DNA of 64,000 nucleotides from Sphingomonas swuensis (GTDB lineage Bacteria; Pseudomonadota; Alphaproteobacteria; Sphingomonadales; Sphingomonadaceae), in NCBI RefSeq assembly GCF_039538045.1, contig NZ_BAABBQ010000001.1:2564001-2628000 (forward strand). Reading direction: 5' to 3'. Position 1 is the first letter of the stretch, and every line of letters begins with the position of its first letter. A program made the translations under genes and the position numbers. A model generated the notes under the pieces. The model was not told the DNA's origin and searched no databases. It was given only the letters and a program-made list of their open reading frames with translations. This document shows, one piece after another, positions 9,837 through 18,924 of the stretch.

Positions 9837-10290
9837 CCTCGTCCAGTCCGCTCTTGCGGTTGAGCCAGGCCTGCCGGACCACGGCGGTCACCATCGCGGC
9901 GTTGACCAAGCCGTAGACCGCCTTGCCCATGTCGATTGGCACCATGAAACGGACGATCATCAGCGCGATCCCGCTGATCACCAGTGCCGCCAGCGCCCAG
10001 CGCGCAGAGTCGCTGGCGACCGCCTGATGCCATTCGTCGCTCAGGACCGCCCGGTCCCGATCGTTCATCCAGTGGAGCGGCGCACCGAGCACCACGACCA
10101 GCATGACGATCGTCACCGATGCCCAGGCCAGCGTGGACATGAGCTGCCGGGCAAGTCCCGCGTCGGCGGCGAAGATGCCGGACCCCTGCTGGATCACGAC
10201 CAGCGGGATCAGCCAGATCAGCGACTTGCGCTGCTGTTCGATGTCCTCGGCGCTAGGCGTCAGATAGTCTGGACGTGCACGATACCCCAT
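9829..10290 (-). CDS. Hypothetical membrane protein paired with the HTH regulator
   Basis: A 153-residue protein with about four predicted transmembrane helices, near residues 26-42, 51-69, 94-112 and 120-137. The soluble N-terminus (MGYRARPDYLTPSAED) and charged tail are short. I recognise no enzymatic motif. Such proteins often travel with a small HTH regulator, as here, but their function is not known; control of regulator activity from the membrane is only a guess. It is transcribed divergently from the ybgC-tol operon. Confidence 0.7.
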   Translation of the reverse strand: MGYRARPDYLTPSAEDIEQQRKSLIWLIPLVVIQQGSGIFAADAGLARQLMSTLAWASVTIVMLVVVLGAPLHWMNDRDRAVLSDEWHQAVASDSARWALAALVISGIALMIVRFMVPIDMGKAVYGLVNAAMVTAVVRQAWLNRKSGLDEDE

Positions 10291-10303
10291 GGCGCGAACT
10301 CCC

Positions 10304-10338
10304 TGTAACCCTTAGGTGACATGTAACCTTTGCGTTAC
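10304..10338. promoter_or_regulatory. Repeated GTAAC sites in the divergent hth / ybgC promoter region
   Basis: TGTAACC occurs twice, at 10304-10310 and 10322-10328, 18 bp apart, so on nearly the same helix face. The second copy forms an inverted repeat with GTTAC at 10334-10338 (GTAAC, six bases, GTTAC). It lies 14-48 bp upstream of the membrane-protein start and 54-88 bp upstream of ybgC. This looks like an operator, most likely for autoregulation by the small HTH protein, but that assignment is inference. Confidence 0.4.
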
Positions 10339-10391
10339 TTCTCTGTCAACCGGGGTTCCGTCGCGAGTCCGGCACGGCTAGAGGCTGCGGC

Positions 10392-10856
10392 ATGGCGTCA
10401 CCCTACGACCAGCCGTATCGCGGCGGCTTCGACGGGCCGGAGCATCGCTTCGCGCTCACTGTCTATTTCGAGGACACGGACACGGCCGGCATCGTCTATT
10501 ACGCCAATTATCTGAAGTTCATGGAGCGGGCGCGCTCGGACATGCTGCGGGCCGCCGGGATCGACCAGCGCGGTGCGCTCGAGGCGGCAACCGGCGTCTA
10601 TGCCGTCGCCGAGGCGCATGTCCGCTACGTCCGCCCCGCCAAGCTCGGCGACGACCTCGTCATTGTCTCGAGCCTCGAGGAAGTCCGCGCCGCCTCGGTC
10701 CGGATTCAGCAGAGAGTCATGCGCGGCGATCAACTCTGTGCCGAGGGGCGGATCACTGCCGCATTCCTCACTCCCGACGGGCGGCCCACGCGTCAGCCGC
10801 GGGACTGGGTGGAGCGGTTCGAAACCATTCGCACGACACCGAAGGAACACGCATGA
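10392..10856 (+). CDS. ybgC: Acyl-CoA thioesterase of the Tol-Pal locus
   Basis: A 154-residue hot-dog-fold thioesterase. VYFEDTDTAGIVYYANYLK contains the catalytic Asp of the 4-hydroxybenzoyl-CoA thioesterase-like family, and it heads a tol-pal operon as in many proteobacteria. It hydrolyses acyl-CoA thioesters; a link to phospholipid metabolism has been proposed for the family. Its stop overlaps the tolQ start as ATGA. Confidence 0.93.
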   Translation: MASPYDQPYRGGFDGPEHRFALTVYFEDTDTAGIVYYANYLKFMERARSDMLRAAGIDQRGALEAATGVYAVAEAHVRYVRPAKLGDDLVIVSSLEEVRAASVRIQQRVMRGDQLCAEGRITAAFLTPDGRPTRQPRDWVERFETIRTTPKEHA

Positions 10857-11542
10857 CGGGCGCCGTGCCCCCCGCCGACCTGATGAGCCCGCTGGCCCTC
10901 TTCCTCCACGCCGACGTGGTGGTGAAGGCGGTGATGATCGGGCTCCTCCTCGCCAGCGTCTGGACCTGGGGGATCATCATCACCCACGCGACGCGGCTCC
11001 GTAAGATCAATCGCGAGACCGATGCGTTCGAGCGTGAGTTCTGGGACGCCAAGGATGTCGACGCCTTCGTCGAGAAGCGGGGCACCGAGGCGCTGCCCTC
11101 GGCGCGGATCGTCTCGGCCGGCCTCGACGAATGGCGCCGCTCGGTCGGGATCAAGACCACCGACCGCTCCGGCGCACGCGAGCGGCTGACCAGCCGGATG
11201 AGCGCCGAGGTGGCGAGCGAGCTCGACCGCCTGTCCGACCGGCTCAACATCCTCGCAACCGTGGCCTCCTCGGCGCCCTTCATTGGGCTGTTCGGGACCG
11301 TGTGGGGTATCATGCGCAGCTTCACCGCGATTGCCGGCGCCAACAACACCTCGCTCGCGGTGGTTGCGCCGGGCATCGCCGAGGCGCTGTTCGCGACCGC
11401 GATCGGCCTGTTCGCCGCAATCCCCGCGCTGATTGCCTACAATAGGCTGACCCACGGACTCGACCGGCTCGAGGCGCGGCTGACCCGCTTTGCCGATCGC
11501 TTCCATGCGACGTTAAGCCGCGAGCTGGAGATGGAGCGCTAG
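10853..11542 (+). CDS. tolQ: Tol-Pal system proton channel subunit TolQ
   Basis: A 229-residue inner-membrane protein of the TolQ/ExbB/MotA family. It has an N-terminal helix (VVVKAVMIGLLLASVWTWG) and two more helices around residues 139-160 and 175-195, with LATVASSAPFIGLFGTVWGI as the family hallmark. It forms the proton-driven motor with TolR. The gene overlaps ybgC by four bases and is followed one base later by tolR. Confidence 0.95.
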   Translation: MTGAVPPADLMSPLALFLHADVVVKAVMIGLLLASVWTWGIIITHATRLRKINRETDAFEREFWDAKDVDAFVEKRGTEALPSARIVSAGLDEWRRSVGIKTTDRSGARERLTSRMSAEVASELDRLSDRLNILATVASSAPFIGLFGTVWGIMRSFTAIAGANNTSLAVVAPGIAEALFATAIGLFAAIPALIAYNRLTHGLDRLEARLTRFADRFHATLSRELEMER

Positions 11543-11543
11543 G

Positions 11544-11977
<434 letters not shown>

Positions 11978-11981
<4 letters not shown>

Positions 11982-12862
11982 AGGTCGATCGCGGCGAGGC
12001 AGGCGGCACCGGTGTCGCCCTGCTGCTGCACATCGGGCTGTTCATCGCGCTGACGACCAGTCTCGCCAACGTTCCGCCCAAGCCCGAGCCGCCGGCGATG
12101 GAAATCGAGATGGTCGACAGCGAGGAGGTCGCCCTGACCGCTGCCGCGCCGCAGCCCGCCGCTCCTCCGCCGCAGTTCGAGGCGCCCGCTCCCGCCGAGC
12201 CGACACCCGCGCCGCCCGAACCGCAGCCCGCGCCGGCGCCGCCGGTGCCGCAACCGGTCGCGCCGCCGCCACCCGCGCCCGTCATTCGGCCCGATCCGCC
12301 GCGAGCAGCCCCGCCGAAGGCGCGCCCGGCACCGCCCCAGGCTCGGCCGACGCGGCCGACGCCTGCGCCCGCCCGCGCGGCGCCCCCGCGTCCTGCCCCG
12401 GCACGAGCACGTCCGGCACCATCCCGCCCGGCCCAGCCGCGGCAGTCGCGGCTCGGAGACGACTTCCTCAGCGGCATTGCCGAAGCGCCCTCGACACCCG
12501 CGCCGCGCGCCGCGCAACAGGGAGCCGCGACCTTCAACGCGGCGGCCAAGGCCAGTGTCGACGGCGCGATCAAGCGCCAGATCCAGCCCTGCGCCGACCG
12601 CCAGGCCGCGCTCGGCCCGGGCGCCGACCGGATCCGCGTCGTCCTCAACCTTCGCCTCGACCGCTCGGGCCGGCTGTCGCGCCCGCCAACGCTGGTCAGG
12701 ACCAGCGGGGTCGACGAGGAGAATGGCCGCTTCGAGGATCTCGCCTTCGATCAGGCGGTGGCGGTATTCCGCGCATGCGCGCCGCTGCGGCTGCCGGCCG
12801 AACTGTACAGCACACCGCAAGGTGGCTGGGGCAACATCACCATGACCTATCGCGCGAAATGA
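11978..12862 (+). CDS. tolA: TolA-like cell envelope protein with TonB C-terminal-type domain
   Basis: A 294-residue protein with a single N-terminal transmembrane helix (VALLLHIGLFIALTTSL), a very Pro/Ala-rich linker from about residue 50 to 160, and a C-terminal domain of TonB/TolA type with two cysteines. Position between tolR and tolB supports TolA. The middle is proline-rich instead of the long helical rod of enterobacterial TolA, so it spans the periplasm in a more TonB-like way. GTG start. Confidence 0.85.
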
Positions 12863-12870
12863 GGAGCCCT

Positions 12871-14181
12871 ATGGTCCGCGTCCTTCTTCTCGGCCTGACC
12901 GCACTGATCGCCTCGCCCGCGCTCGCCCAGACGGACGAGCCGCCGCCGGTCGAAGTCGAGGTCGAGAGCGGCGGGGTCAACCAGGCGACCACCGTCGCGG
13001 TGCCCGTCATGCCGGTCGAACCCGGAGTCGCGCTGACCATCGGCCGCAGCATCTCGGAGGTGATCGCGTCCGATCTGCGCGGCACCGGACGCTTCACTCC
13101 GCTCGGGCCGGCCGGACTACCGAGCTATACCATCCCGCAGGCGGACGCGCCCGCGTTCGGCGAGTGGCGCTCGGCCGGTGCCCAGCAACTGGTTTCGGGC
13201 TTCGTCAAGGCGAGCGGGCCCGGCCAGCTGACCGTCGGCTGCTACCTCTACGACGTCGCCGCCGGACGCGAGCTCGTGCGCCAGGGCTTCCAGGTTAGTG
13301 CCGACAACTGGCGCCGCGCGGCGCATCGCTGCGCCGATGCCATCTATTCGCGGCTGACCGGCGAGGGCGCCTTCCTCGACACCCGCGTCGTGTTCGTCGC
13401 CGAGACCGGCCCCAAGAACCAGCGGCAGAAGCGCATCGCGATCATGGATTCGGACGGCGCCAACGTCCGCTACCTGACCGAGGGCGAGGCGACCGTCGTC
13501 ACGCCGCGCTTCTCGCCTGACGGGCGCCGTCTGGCTTACGTCAGCTACCAAGGCCGGCGCGCCCGGGTCTGGGTGCTCGACATCGCGACCGGCACCAAGC
13601 GCCTGCTCGTGCCCGGCCTTGCGCTGACCAGCGCCCCGCGCTTCTCGCCCGATGGCAATCGCATCGCCTACGCCCTCTCGGCGGGCGGCAACACCGACAT
13701 CTGGATGGCCAATGCCGACGGATCGGGCGCGCCGCAGCGGCTGACCAGCGCGCCAGGCATCGACACCAGTCCGAGCTTCTCGCCCGACGGGCGCCGGATC
13801 GTGTTCGAGAGCGACCGCTCGGGATCGCAGCAGCTCTACGTGATGAACGCCGACGGCTCCGACCAGCGGCGGATCAGCTTCGGCGGCCCATCGGCCTCGC
13901 CTTCGTGGAGCCCGCGCGGCGATCGCATCGCCTTCGTCCGCGTCGGCTCCTTCCGCGTGGGCGTGATGAACGCCGGCGGCGGCGGCGAGCAGTTGCTGAC
14001 CAACGGCTGGCAGGACGAGAGCCCGAGCTGGGCGCCCAACGGCCAGTTCGTCATGTTCAACCGCTTCACCCGCGACGGCCGCTCAAGTCTGTTCGCGGTT
14101 CCCCTCGCAGGCGGCACCGCCCGCCGACTTCCCACTCCGCAGGACGGCTCCGACCCGAGCTGGTCACCCCTGCAGCGCTGA
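12871..14181 (+). CDS. tolB: Tol-Pal system beta-propeller protein TolB
   Basis: A 436-residue periplasmic protein. A signal peptide (MVRVLLLGLTALIASPALAQ) precedes the TolB N-terminal domain and then six propeller blades with repeating FSPDGRR / WSPRGDR motifs. It binds Pal and links it to TolA. The start at 12871 has GAGGAG six bases upstream; the frame is open further 5' only because it runs through tolA on another frame. Confidence 0.95.
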   Translation: MVRVLLLGLTALIASPALAQTDEPPPVEVEVESGGVNQATTVAVPVMPVEPGVALTIGRSISEVIASDLRGTGRFTPLGPAGLPSYTIPQADAPAFGEWRSAGAQQLVSGFVKASGPGQLTVGCYLYDVAAGRELVRQGFQVSADNWRRAAHRCADAIYSRLTGEGAFLDTRVVFVAETGPKNQRQKRIAIMDSDGANVRYLTEGEATVVTPRFSPDGRRLAYVSYQGRRARVWVLDIATGTKRLLVPGLALTSAPRFSPDGNRIAYALSAGGNTDIWMANADGSGAPQRLTSAPGIDTSPSFSPDGRRIVFESDRSGSQQLYVMNADGSDQRRISFGGPSASPSWSPRGDRIAFVRVGSFRVGVMNAGGGGEQLLTNGWQDESPSWAPNGQFVMFNRFTRDGRSSLFAVPLAGGTARRLPTPQDGSDPSWSPLQR

Positions 14182-14195
14182 CAAGGAGAAAAGAC

Positions 14196-14726
14196 ATGCG
14201 CAAGACCATCACCATCACCGCGCTGACTGTCGCGCTGACTCTCTCCGCCTGCGGCCGCAAGCCCGCCGTCGAGACCACGCCTCCGCCCCAGACCGGGCAG
14301 GTCGACCCAAATGCCGGGCCCGGCGCCGGTGTCCCCAATGACGAGGTCGGTTTGGTCGAGCTTCCCGGCAGCCAGTCGGCGCTGGTCGCGGCGGCGGGCT
14401 CGGACACGGTCTATTTCGGGACCGACCAGTCGGATCTGTCGCCGGAAGCGCAGGCGACCCTGCGCTCGCAGGCGCGCTGGCTGATCGCCAATGCCAATGT
14501 GCGAGCCAGTGTCGAAGGCCATGCCGACGAGCGCGGCACCCGCGAGTACAACCAGGCGCTGGGCGAGCGACGGGCCCAGGCGGCCAAGCTGTTCCTGATG
14601 GCGCAGGGCGTTCCGGAAACCCGGCTGCTGACGATCAGCTGGGGCAAGGAACGGCCGGTCGCGACCGGCTCGGACGAAAGCGCCTGGGCCCAGAACCGCC
14701 GTGCAGTGACGGTGGTGGTTCGATAA
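14196..14726 (+). CDS. pal: Peptidoglycan-associated lipoprotein Pal
   Basis: A 176-residue outer-membrane lipoprotein. The lipobox LSAC lies near residue 20 and is followed by a Pro-rich linker and an OmpA-like domain whose peptidoglycan-binding region reads EGHADERGTREYNQALGERR. It closes the tol operon. AAGGAG precedes the ATG. No cpoB/ybgF follows on this strand; the next gene is on the other strand. Confidence 0.96.
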   Translation: MRKTITITALTVALTLSACGRKPAVETTPPPQTGQVDPNAGPGAGVPNDEVGLVELPGSQSALVAAAGSDTVYFGTDQSDLSPEAQATLRSQARWLIANANVRASVEGHADERGTREYNQALGERRAQAAKLFLMAQGVPETRLLTISWGKERPVATGSDESAWAQNRRAVTVVVR

Positions 14727-14734
14727 TCGCCGCA

Positions 14735-14812
14735 GCCCTCCTTCAGGAGGGCAGCTCGCGAAGCGAGCGGGAGGTTCGAGGTCAATTCTCTCCGCCCTGG
14801 CTGCTGCCAGGG
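14735..14812. repeat. Composite three-hairpin intergenic element after pal
   Basis: Three perfect inverted repeats in a row: GCCCTCC-TTCA-GGAGGGC at 14735-14752, GCTCGC-GAA-GCGAGC at 14754-14768, and CCCTGGC-TGCT-GCCAGGG at 14795-14812. It lies between the convergent pal and Sel1 genes. No T-run follows, so it is not a classic terminator, although it may stop or protect transcripts. The same layout recurs at 32940-33039, which marks it as a dispersed element. Confidence 0.6.
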
Positions 14813-14839
14813 CACCTCCACGAATGCGAGGAGCGAACC

Positions 14840-15154
14840 TTATGCCGCGGCGCGCACGCCGCCGCGGCCGGTGAGCGCGAGCCAGGCCCGGGCGGACTTC
14901 TGAGCCTCGGCGATCTCGCGGGCGGTCATCTCGACGCTGATCTCGGCCCGGCAGGCCTGCCCGCGGGTGCAGCCGTTGAGGGCGGCGAGATTGAACCACT
15001 TGTGGGCTTCGATGAGGTCGACCGGCGCTCCGCCGATCCCGGTGGAGTAGGTCACGCCAAGCTCGAACAAGGCATTGACGTCGCCGGCCTCAGCATCCGC
15101 AAGGCGGCTGCGGATCAGGAACTCGGCACCCTTTTGACTGATCGCCATCTTCAA
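14840..15154 (-). CDS. Short Sel1-repeat-like protein
   Basis: A 104-residue protein containing one recognisable Sel1/TPR-like repeat, ALFELGVTYSTGIGGAPVDL then IEAHKWFNLAAL, flanked by helical sequence. There is no signal peptide. Sel1 repeats mediate protein contacts; a partner is not evident. It converges on pal across the three-hairpin element. Confidence 0.7.
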   Translation of the reverse strand: MKMAISQKGAEFLIRSRLADAEAGDVNALFELGVTYSTGIGGAPVDLIEAHKWFNLAALNGCTRGQACRAEISVEMTAREIAEAQKSARAWLALTGRGGVRAAA

Positions 15155-15217
15155 GAACTCCCCTGTCTGTTGCAGGCAAGCTCCCCCAGTGGCGTCATCA
15201 AATGGTTAACGAGGTGA

Positions 15218-16078
15218 TTACCCTCTTAACTGTTGCTCCAAAGTGACAGGCATATTGTCGATCAGGCGCACCCGGCCAAGCGTCGCCGCCGCGAGCAACC
15301 GCATGTTTTCGCTCGGGCGTTCAAGGGGTTCGAGGCCGTCGGCATCGACCAGCGCGACATAATCCACTTCGGAGAAGCCTCCGGCGCGGAGCGCCTGTCG
15401 GGCCTGCTGCAGCGCAGGCCCGACCGCTCCGCCGCCGCTGATTGCGGCGGCTGCGGCGTGGAGGGCCTCGGGAAGCGCCAGGGCCCTGATGCGCTCATCC
15501 GCACTCAGCAGCGCATTGCGCGACGACATCGCCAGGCCATCGGGCTCGCGGACGGTGGGGTGGCCGACGATCGCGGTTCCAAGGCCAAGATCGGTCGTCA
15601 CTCGGCGGATTACCGCGAGCTGCTGCCAGTCCTTCTCGCCGAAGATGGCAAGGTCCGGACGGACCGCCAGAAGCAGCTTGGCGACGACCGTCGCGACTCC
15701 GTCGAAGTGGCCAGGGCGATGCTCGCCCTCCCACCGAGACGAAACGCCGGCCACGCTGATCGTCGTCGCAAAGCCGTCAGGGTAGAGATGCTGCGGCGTC
15801 GGCAGCCAGACGAGGTCGCAGCCTGCCGCCTCGAGCTTCGCCAAATCCGCCTCCTCGGTCCGCGGATAGCGGGCGAGGTCGGCGGGATCGTTGAACTGCA
15901 TCGGGTTGACGAAGATGGTCGCGGCGACCCTCGCCGCTCGGCGCCTGCCCTCGGCGACAAGCGCCAGATGGCCATCGTGGAGCGCGCCCATGGTCGGCAC
16001 CAGCGCCAGCGTGTCCGTCTCGCCACGAACGCTCGCCAATGCGGGTGCGAGCTGATCCAACGCACGGATGATTTGCAC
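15218..16078 (-). CDS. panC: Pantoate--beta-alanine ligase
   Basis: A 286-residue enzyme joining pantoate to beta-alanine with ATP in coenzyme A biosynthesis. Signatures: LVPTMGALHDGHLALV (nucleotide-binding HxGH-type motif), FVNPMQFNDPADLARYPRT, and GEKDWQQLAVIRR. The GTG start at 16078 (VQIIRALDQ) gives the usual family length; a longer reading to 16255 would run into the divergent mipZ gene and lacks family similarity. Confidence 0.94.
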   Translation of the reverse strand: MQIIRALDQLAPALASVRGETDTLALVPTMGALHDGHLALVAEGRRRAARVAATIFVNPMQFNDPADLARYPRTEEADLAKLEAAGCDLVWLPTPQHLYPDGFATTISVAGVSSRWEGEHRPGHFDGVATVVAKLLLAVRPDLAIFGEKDWQQLAVIRRVTTDLGLGTAIVGHPTVREPDGLAMSSRNALLSADERIRALALPEALHAAAAAISGGGAVGPALQQARQALRAGGFSEVDYVALVDADGLEPLERPSENMRLLAAATLGRVRLIDNMPVTLEQQLRG

Positions 16079-16153
16079 CGCCGATTCCCCCGGTTTAATC
16101 CTGCCAGCCGAAAAGCTTGCCGCGCGTCTAGCGCCAGCGGGGGACAGAATACA

Positions 16154-16936
16154 GTGAGCCAGGTTCATACGATCGTCTTCGCCAACGAAAAGGGCGGCAC
16201 CGGCAAGTCGACCACTGCGGTCCACACCGCGGTCGCGCTGGCGGCGGCCGGGCACCGCGTCGCGGCGCTAGACCTCGATCATCGCCAGCGGACGACCACC
16301 CGCTATCTCGAGAACCGCGCCGCCACCATCCGCCGGCTCGACACCGCTCTGCCCCAGCCGGCCTTCGTCGTGCTCGACGACCAGAACGTCCCCGCGCTCG
16401 AGGCGGCCATCGCCGAGCTGTCGCAGCAGGCCGACATCCTGGTGATCGACACCCCGGGCCGCGACGACGAGGTCGCCCGCGCCGCCATCCTCAAGGCCGA
16501 CACGCTGGTCACGCCGATGAACGACAGCTTCGTCGACCTCGACCTCATCGGGCAGGTTAATCCCGACACCTTCAAGGTGACGCGGCCCAGCTTCTATGCC
16601 GAGCTCATCTGGAACAGCCGAACAGCCCGGGCCAAGACCGCGGGCAAGAGCGTCGACTGGGTGGTGCTCCGCAATCGCCTTCAGCACATCGGCAGCCACA
16701 ACCAGCAGCGCGTCGGGGCGGCGATGGACGAACTCGCCCGCCGGGTCGGCTTCCGGGTCATTCCCGGCCTGTCGGAGCGCGTCATCTACCGCGAGCTCTT
16801 CCCCAAGGGCCTGACCCTGCTCGACCTCAAGCAGATCGGCGAGGCTGGGATCGCCCACATCGCGGCGAGGCAGGAGCTGCGCGAGATGGTCGCGGGACTG
16901 GGGCTGCCTGGCGCCGAAGCGGCGAAGGCGGCCTGA
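16154..16936 (+). CDS. mipZ: Division-plane positioning ATPase MipZ
   Basis: A 260-residue ParA/MinD-type ATPase. VFANEKGGTGKSTTAVH is the deviant Walker A, DLDHRQRTTTRYLENR and VTPMNDSFVDLDLIG match alphaproteobacterial MipZ closely, and VIYRELFPKGLTLLDL is the family C-terminal signature. In Caulobacter it forms a gradient from ParB-bound origins that inhibits FtsZ away from midcell. The start is GTG at 16154 in the 75-bp space shared with panC. Confidence 0.94.
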   Translation: MSQVHTIVFANEKGGTGKSTTAVHTAVALAAAGHRVAALDLDHRQRTTTRYLENRAATIRRLDTALPQPAFVVLDDQNVPALEAAIAELSQQADILVIDTPGRDDEVARAAILKADTLVTPMNDSFVDLDLIGQVNPDTFKVTRPSFYAELIWNSRTARAKTAGKSVDWVVLRNRLQHIGSHNQQRVGAAMDELARRVGFRVIPGLSERVIYRELFPKGLTLLDLKQIGEAGIAHIAARQELREMVAGLGLPGAEAAKAA

Positions 16937-17018
16937 TCCTCAACGCTGTCGTCCCGGCGATGGCCGGCACGATGAGGAGCACGCAACCTTCTTCCCATCT
17001 TCTCGTTCACGAGCCGTA

Positions 17019-18398
17019 ATGACCCACAGCTTCCACCCCACCATCCTCCGCGAATATGACATCCGTGGAATCGTCGGCCGCACCCTGTCCGAGAAGGACG
17101 CCTATGCGCTTGGCCGGACCTTCGCTGCCGAGGGCCGGGAGCAAAGCGCCAGGCGTCTCGCCGTCGGACGTGACGGTCGCGAGCATTCGCCGCTGCTCGA
17201 AGAGGCGCTGGTCCGAGGCCTGACCGAAGGCGGGATGGACGTCGTGCGGGTCGGCCAGGGGCCCTCGCCGATGCTCTACTGGGCGGTGTCCGAGCTCGAT
17301 GTCGACGGCGGCATCCAGATCACCGGAAGCCACAATCCGGCCGACTACAACGGGTTCAAGATGCTCCTTCCGGGCGGCTCGGTGTTCGGCGCGGCGATCA
17401 AGGCGCTCGGGGACCGCGCGGCCGAGGGTCGCTGGAGCGAGGGCGAAGGTAAGGTAGAGGACGTCGACATCATCGACCGCTACGTCGCGCGCCTGGTCGA
17501 GGATTTCGCCGGCGGCGAGTATCGCATCGGCTGGGACGCCGGCAATGGCGCCGCCGGTCCGGCGCTCGAAAAGCTGATCAAGCTCCTTCCGGGCGAGCAC
17601 CACACCATCTTCACCGATGTCGACGGAAGCTTTCCCAACCACCATCCCGACCCGACGGTCGAGAAGAACCTCGAGCATCTGAAGGCGCTGGTGCGCGAGA
17701 AGAACCTCGATTTCGGGATCGCTTTCGACGGCGACGGCGACCGGATCGGCGCGGTCGACGGCCAGGGCCGGGTGATTTGGGGCGACCAGTTGCTGATGAT
17801 CCTCGCCGGGCCCGTGCTCAAGGAGCAGCCCGGCGCGACGATCATCGCCGACGTCAAGGCAAGCCAGACCCTGTTCGACGGCATCGCCGCGCTCGGCGGG
17901 ACCCCGCTGATGTGGAAGACCGGGCACAGCCTGATCAAGAGCAAGATGAAGGAGACCGGCGCGCCGCTCGCGGGTGAGATGAGCGGCCACATCTTCTTCA
18001 AGCACCGCTGGTACGGCTTCGACGATGCGCTCTACGCCAGCGTCCGGCTGATCGAAGCGATTGCTGAGGCGGGCAAGAGCCTGACCGAATTGCGCGATGC
18101 GATGCCGACGAGCCTCGCCACCCCCGAGATGCGCTTCCCGGTCGACGAGAGCCGCAAGTTTGCGGTGGTCGAGGAAGTCCGCGACCGGCTTTCGGCCGAC
18201 GGCGCGAAGGTCGACGCCACCGACGGCGTCCGGGTCAGCACGCCCGAAGGCTGGTGGCTGCTTCGCGCGTCGAACACGCAGGACGTGCTGGTTGCCCGCG
18301 CCGAAGCCAGCGACCAGCGCGGGCTCGACCTGCTGGTGACCGAGATCGACCAGCAGCTCGCCCTGTCGGACGTCGAGCGGACCGACGGCGACCACTAG
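17019..18398 (+). CDS. Phosphomannomutase/phosphoglucomutase
   Basis: A 459-residue alpha-D-phosphohexomutase. ITGSHNPADYNGFKM contains the phosphoserine (S104), AFDGDGDRIGAVD binds Mg2+, GEMSGHIFF recognises the sugar, and the C-terminal phosphate-binding loop reads RASNTQDVLVARAE. It interconverts hexose 1- and 6-phosphates for nucleotide-sugar and exopolysaccharide synthesis. AlgC/PgmG-type enzymes use both glucose and mannose; substrate choice here is inferred. Confidence 0.93.
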   Translation: MTHSFHPTILREYDIRGIVGRTLSEKDAYALGRTFAAEGREQSARRLAVGRDGREHSPLLEEALVRGLTEGGMDVVRVGQGPSPMLYWAVSELDVDGGIQITGSHNPADYNGFKMLLPGGSVFGAAIKALGDRAAEGRWSEGEGKVEDVDIIDRYVARLVEDFAGGEYRIGWDAGNGAAGPALEKLIKLLPGEHHTIFTDVDGSFPNHHPDPTVEKNLEHLKALVREKNLDFGIAFDGDGDRIGAVDGQGRVIWGDQLLMILAGPVLKEQPGATIIADVKASQTLFDGIAALGGTPLMWKTGHSLIKSKMKETGAPLAGEMSGHIFFKHRWYGFDDALYASVRLIEAIAEAGKSLTELRDAMPTSLATPEMRFPVDESRKFAVVEEVRDRLSADGAKVDATDGVRVSTPEGWWLLRASNTQDVLVARAEASDQRGLDLLVTEIDQQLALSDVERTDGDH

Positions 18399-18418
18399 GG
18401 CCACCCCGTCGGAACGGA

Positions 18419-18880
18419 TCAGGCGAAGGGCCTGCTCCGACCGGCCGCATCGAACAAGGTGAGATTGAGCGGGTCGCGCGATCCGTCCGGCATCTCCATG
18501 CCGGGTGATCCACGCGGCATGCCCGGCGCTGCGATCCCGATGACGCCCTTTGGCCGCGCGGCGAGCAGGCGCTGGATCGCGGCGGCCGGGACATGTCCTT
18601 CCACAACCAGCCCGCCGACGACGGTGGTGTGGCAGCTGGCGAGCGCCTCGGGCACCTTCAGCCGCTGCTTGACCGCACCCATGTCGGCATCGCGGACATT
18701 CACGGTGAAACCCGCCTTGCGCATCGCTGCCGCCCACTTGTGGCAGCAGCCGCAGCCGGGATCGCGGAAGGTCGTCATCGTCGGCCTGGTCGCGGCCCGG
18801 AGCGGACCGCCGGCAAGCACAAGAGCGCTGCCGCAAGCGGCGGCGGCAAGAAATGTTCGGCGATCGGGCATGTGGGTCAT
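18419..18880 (-). CDS. DUF411 family protein with Tat-type signal
   Basis: A 153-residue exported protein. PDRRTFLAAAACG is a twin-arginine-type signal, followed by a hydrophobic stretch and PLRAATRP as a likely cleavage region. The mature part shows FRDPGCGCCHKWAAAMRKAG, the cysteine motif of DUF411, a family often near metal-resistance genes and suspected to bind metal. Starts at 18871, 18880 or 18916 are possible; 18880 is a compromise. It converges on the phosphohexomutase gene. Confidence 0.78.
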   Translation of the reverse strand: MTHMPDRRTFLAAAACGSALVLAGGPLRAATRPTMTTFRDPGCGCCHKWAAAMRKAGFTVNVRDADMGAVKQRLKVPEALASCHTTVVGGLVVEGHVPAAAIQRLLAARPKGVIGIAAPGMPRGSPGMEMPDGSRDPLNLTLFDAAGRSRPFA

Positions 18881-18924
18881 TTCCGCATCATGACCTCGCG
18901 TGGCCTGCTCGTCCATGAACGAGC

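Noticed and set aside
16937..17018. Weak CCGG inverted repeats between mipZ and the phosphohexomutase gene
   Set aside because: Stems of four bases in GC-rich DNA are expected by chance.
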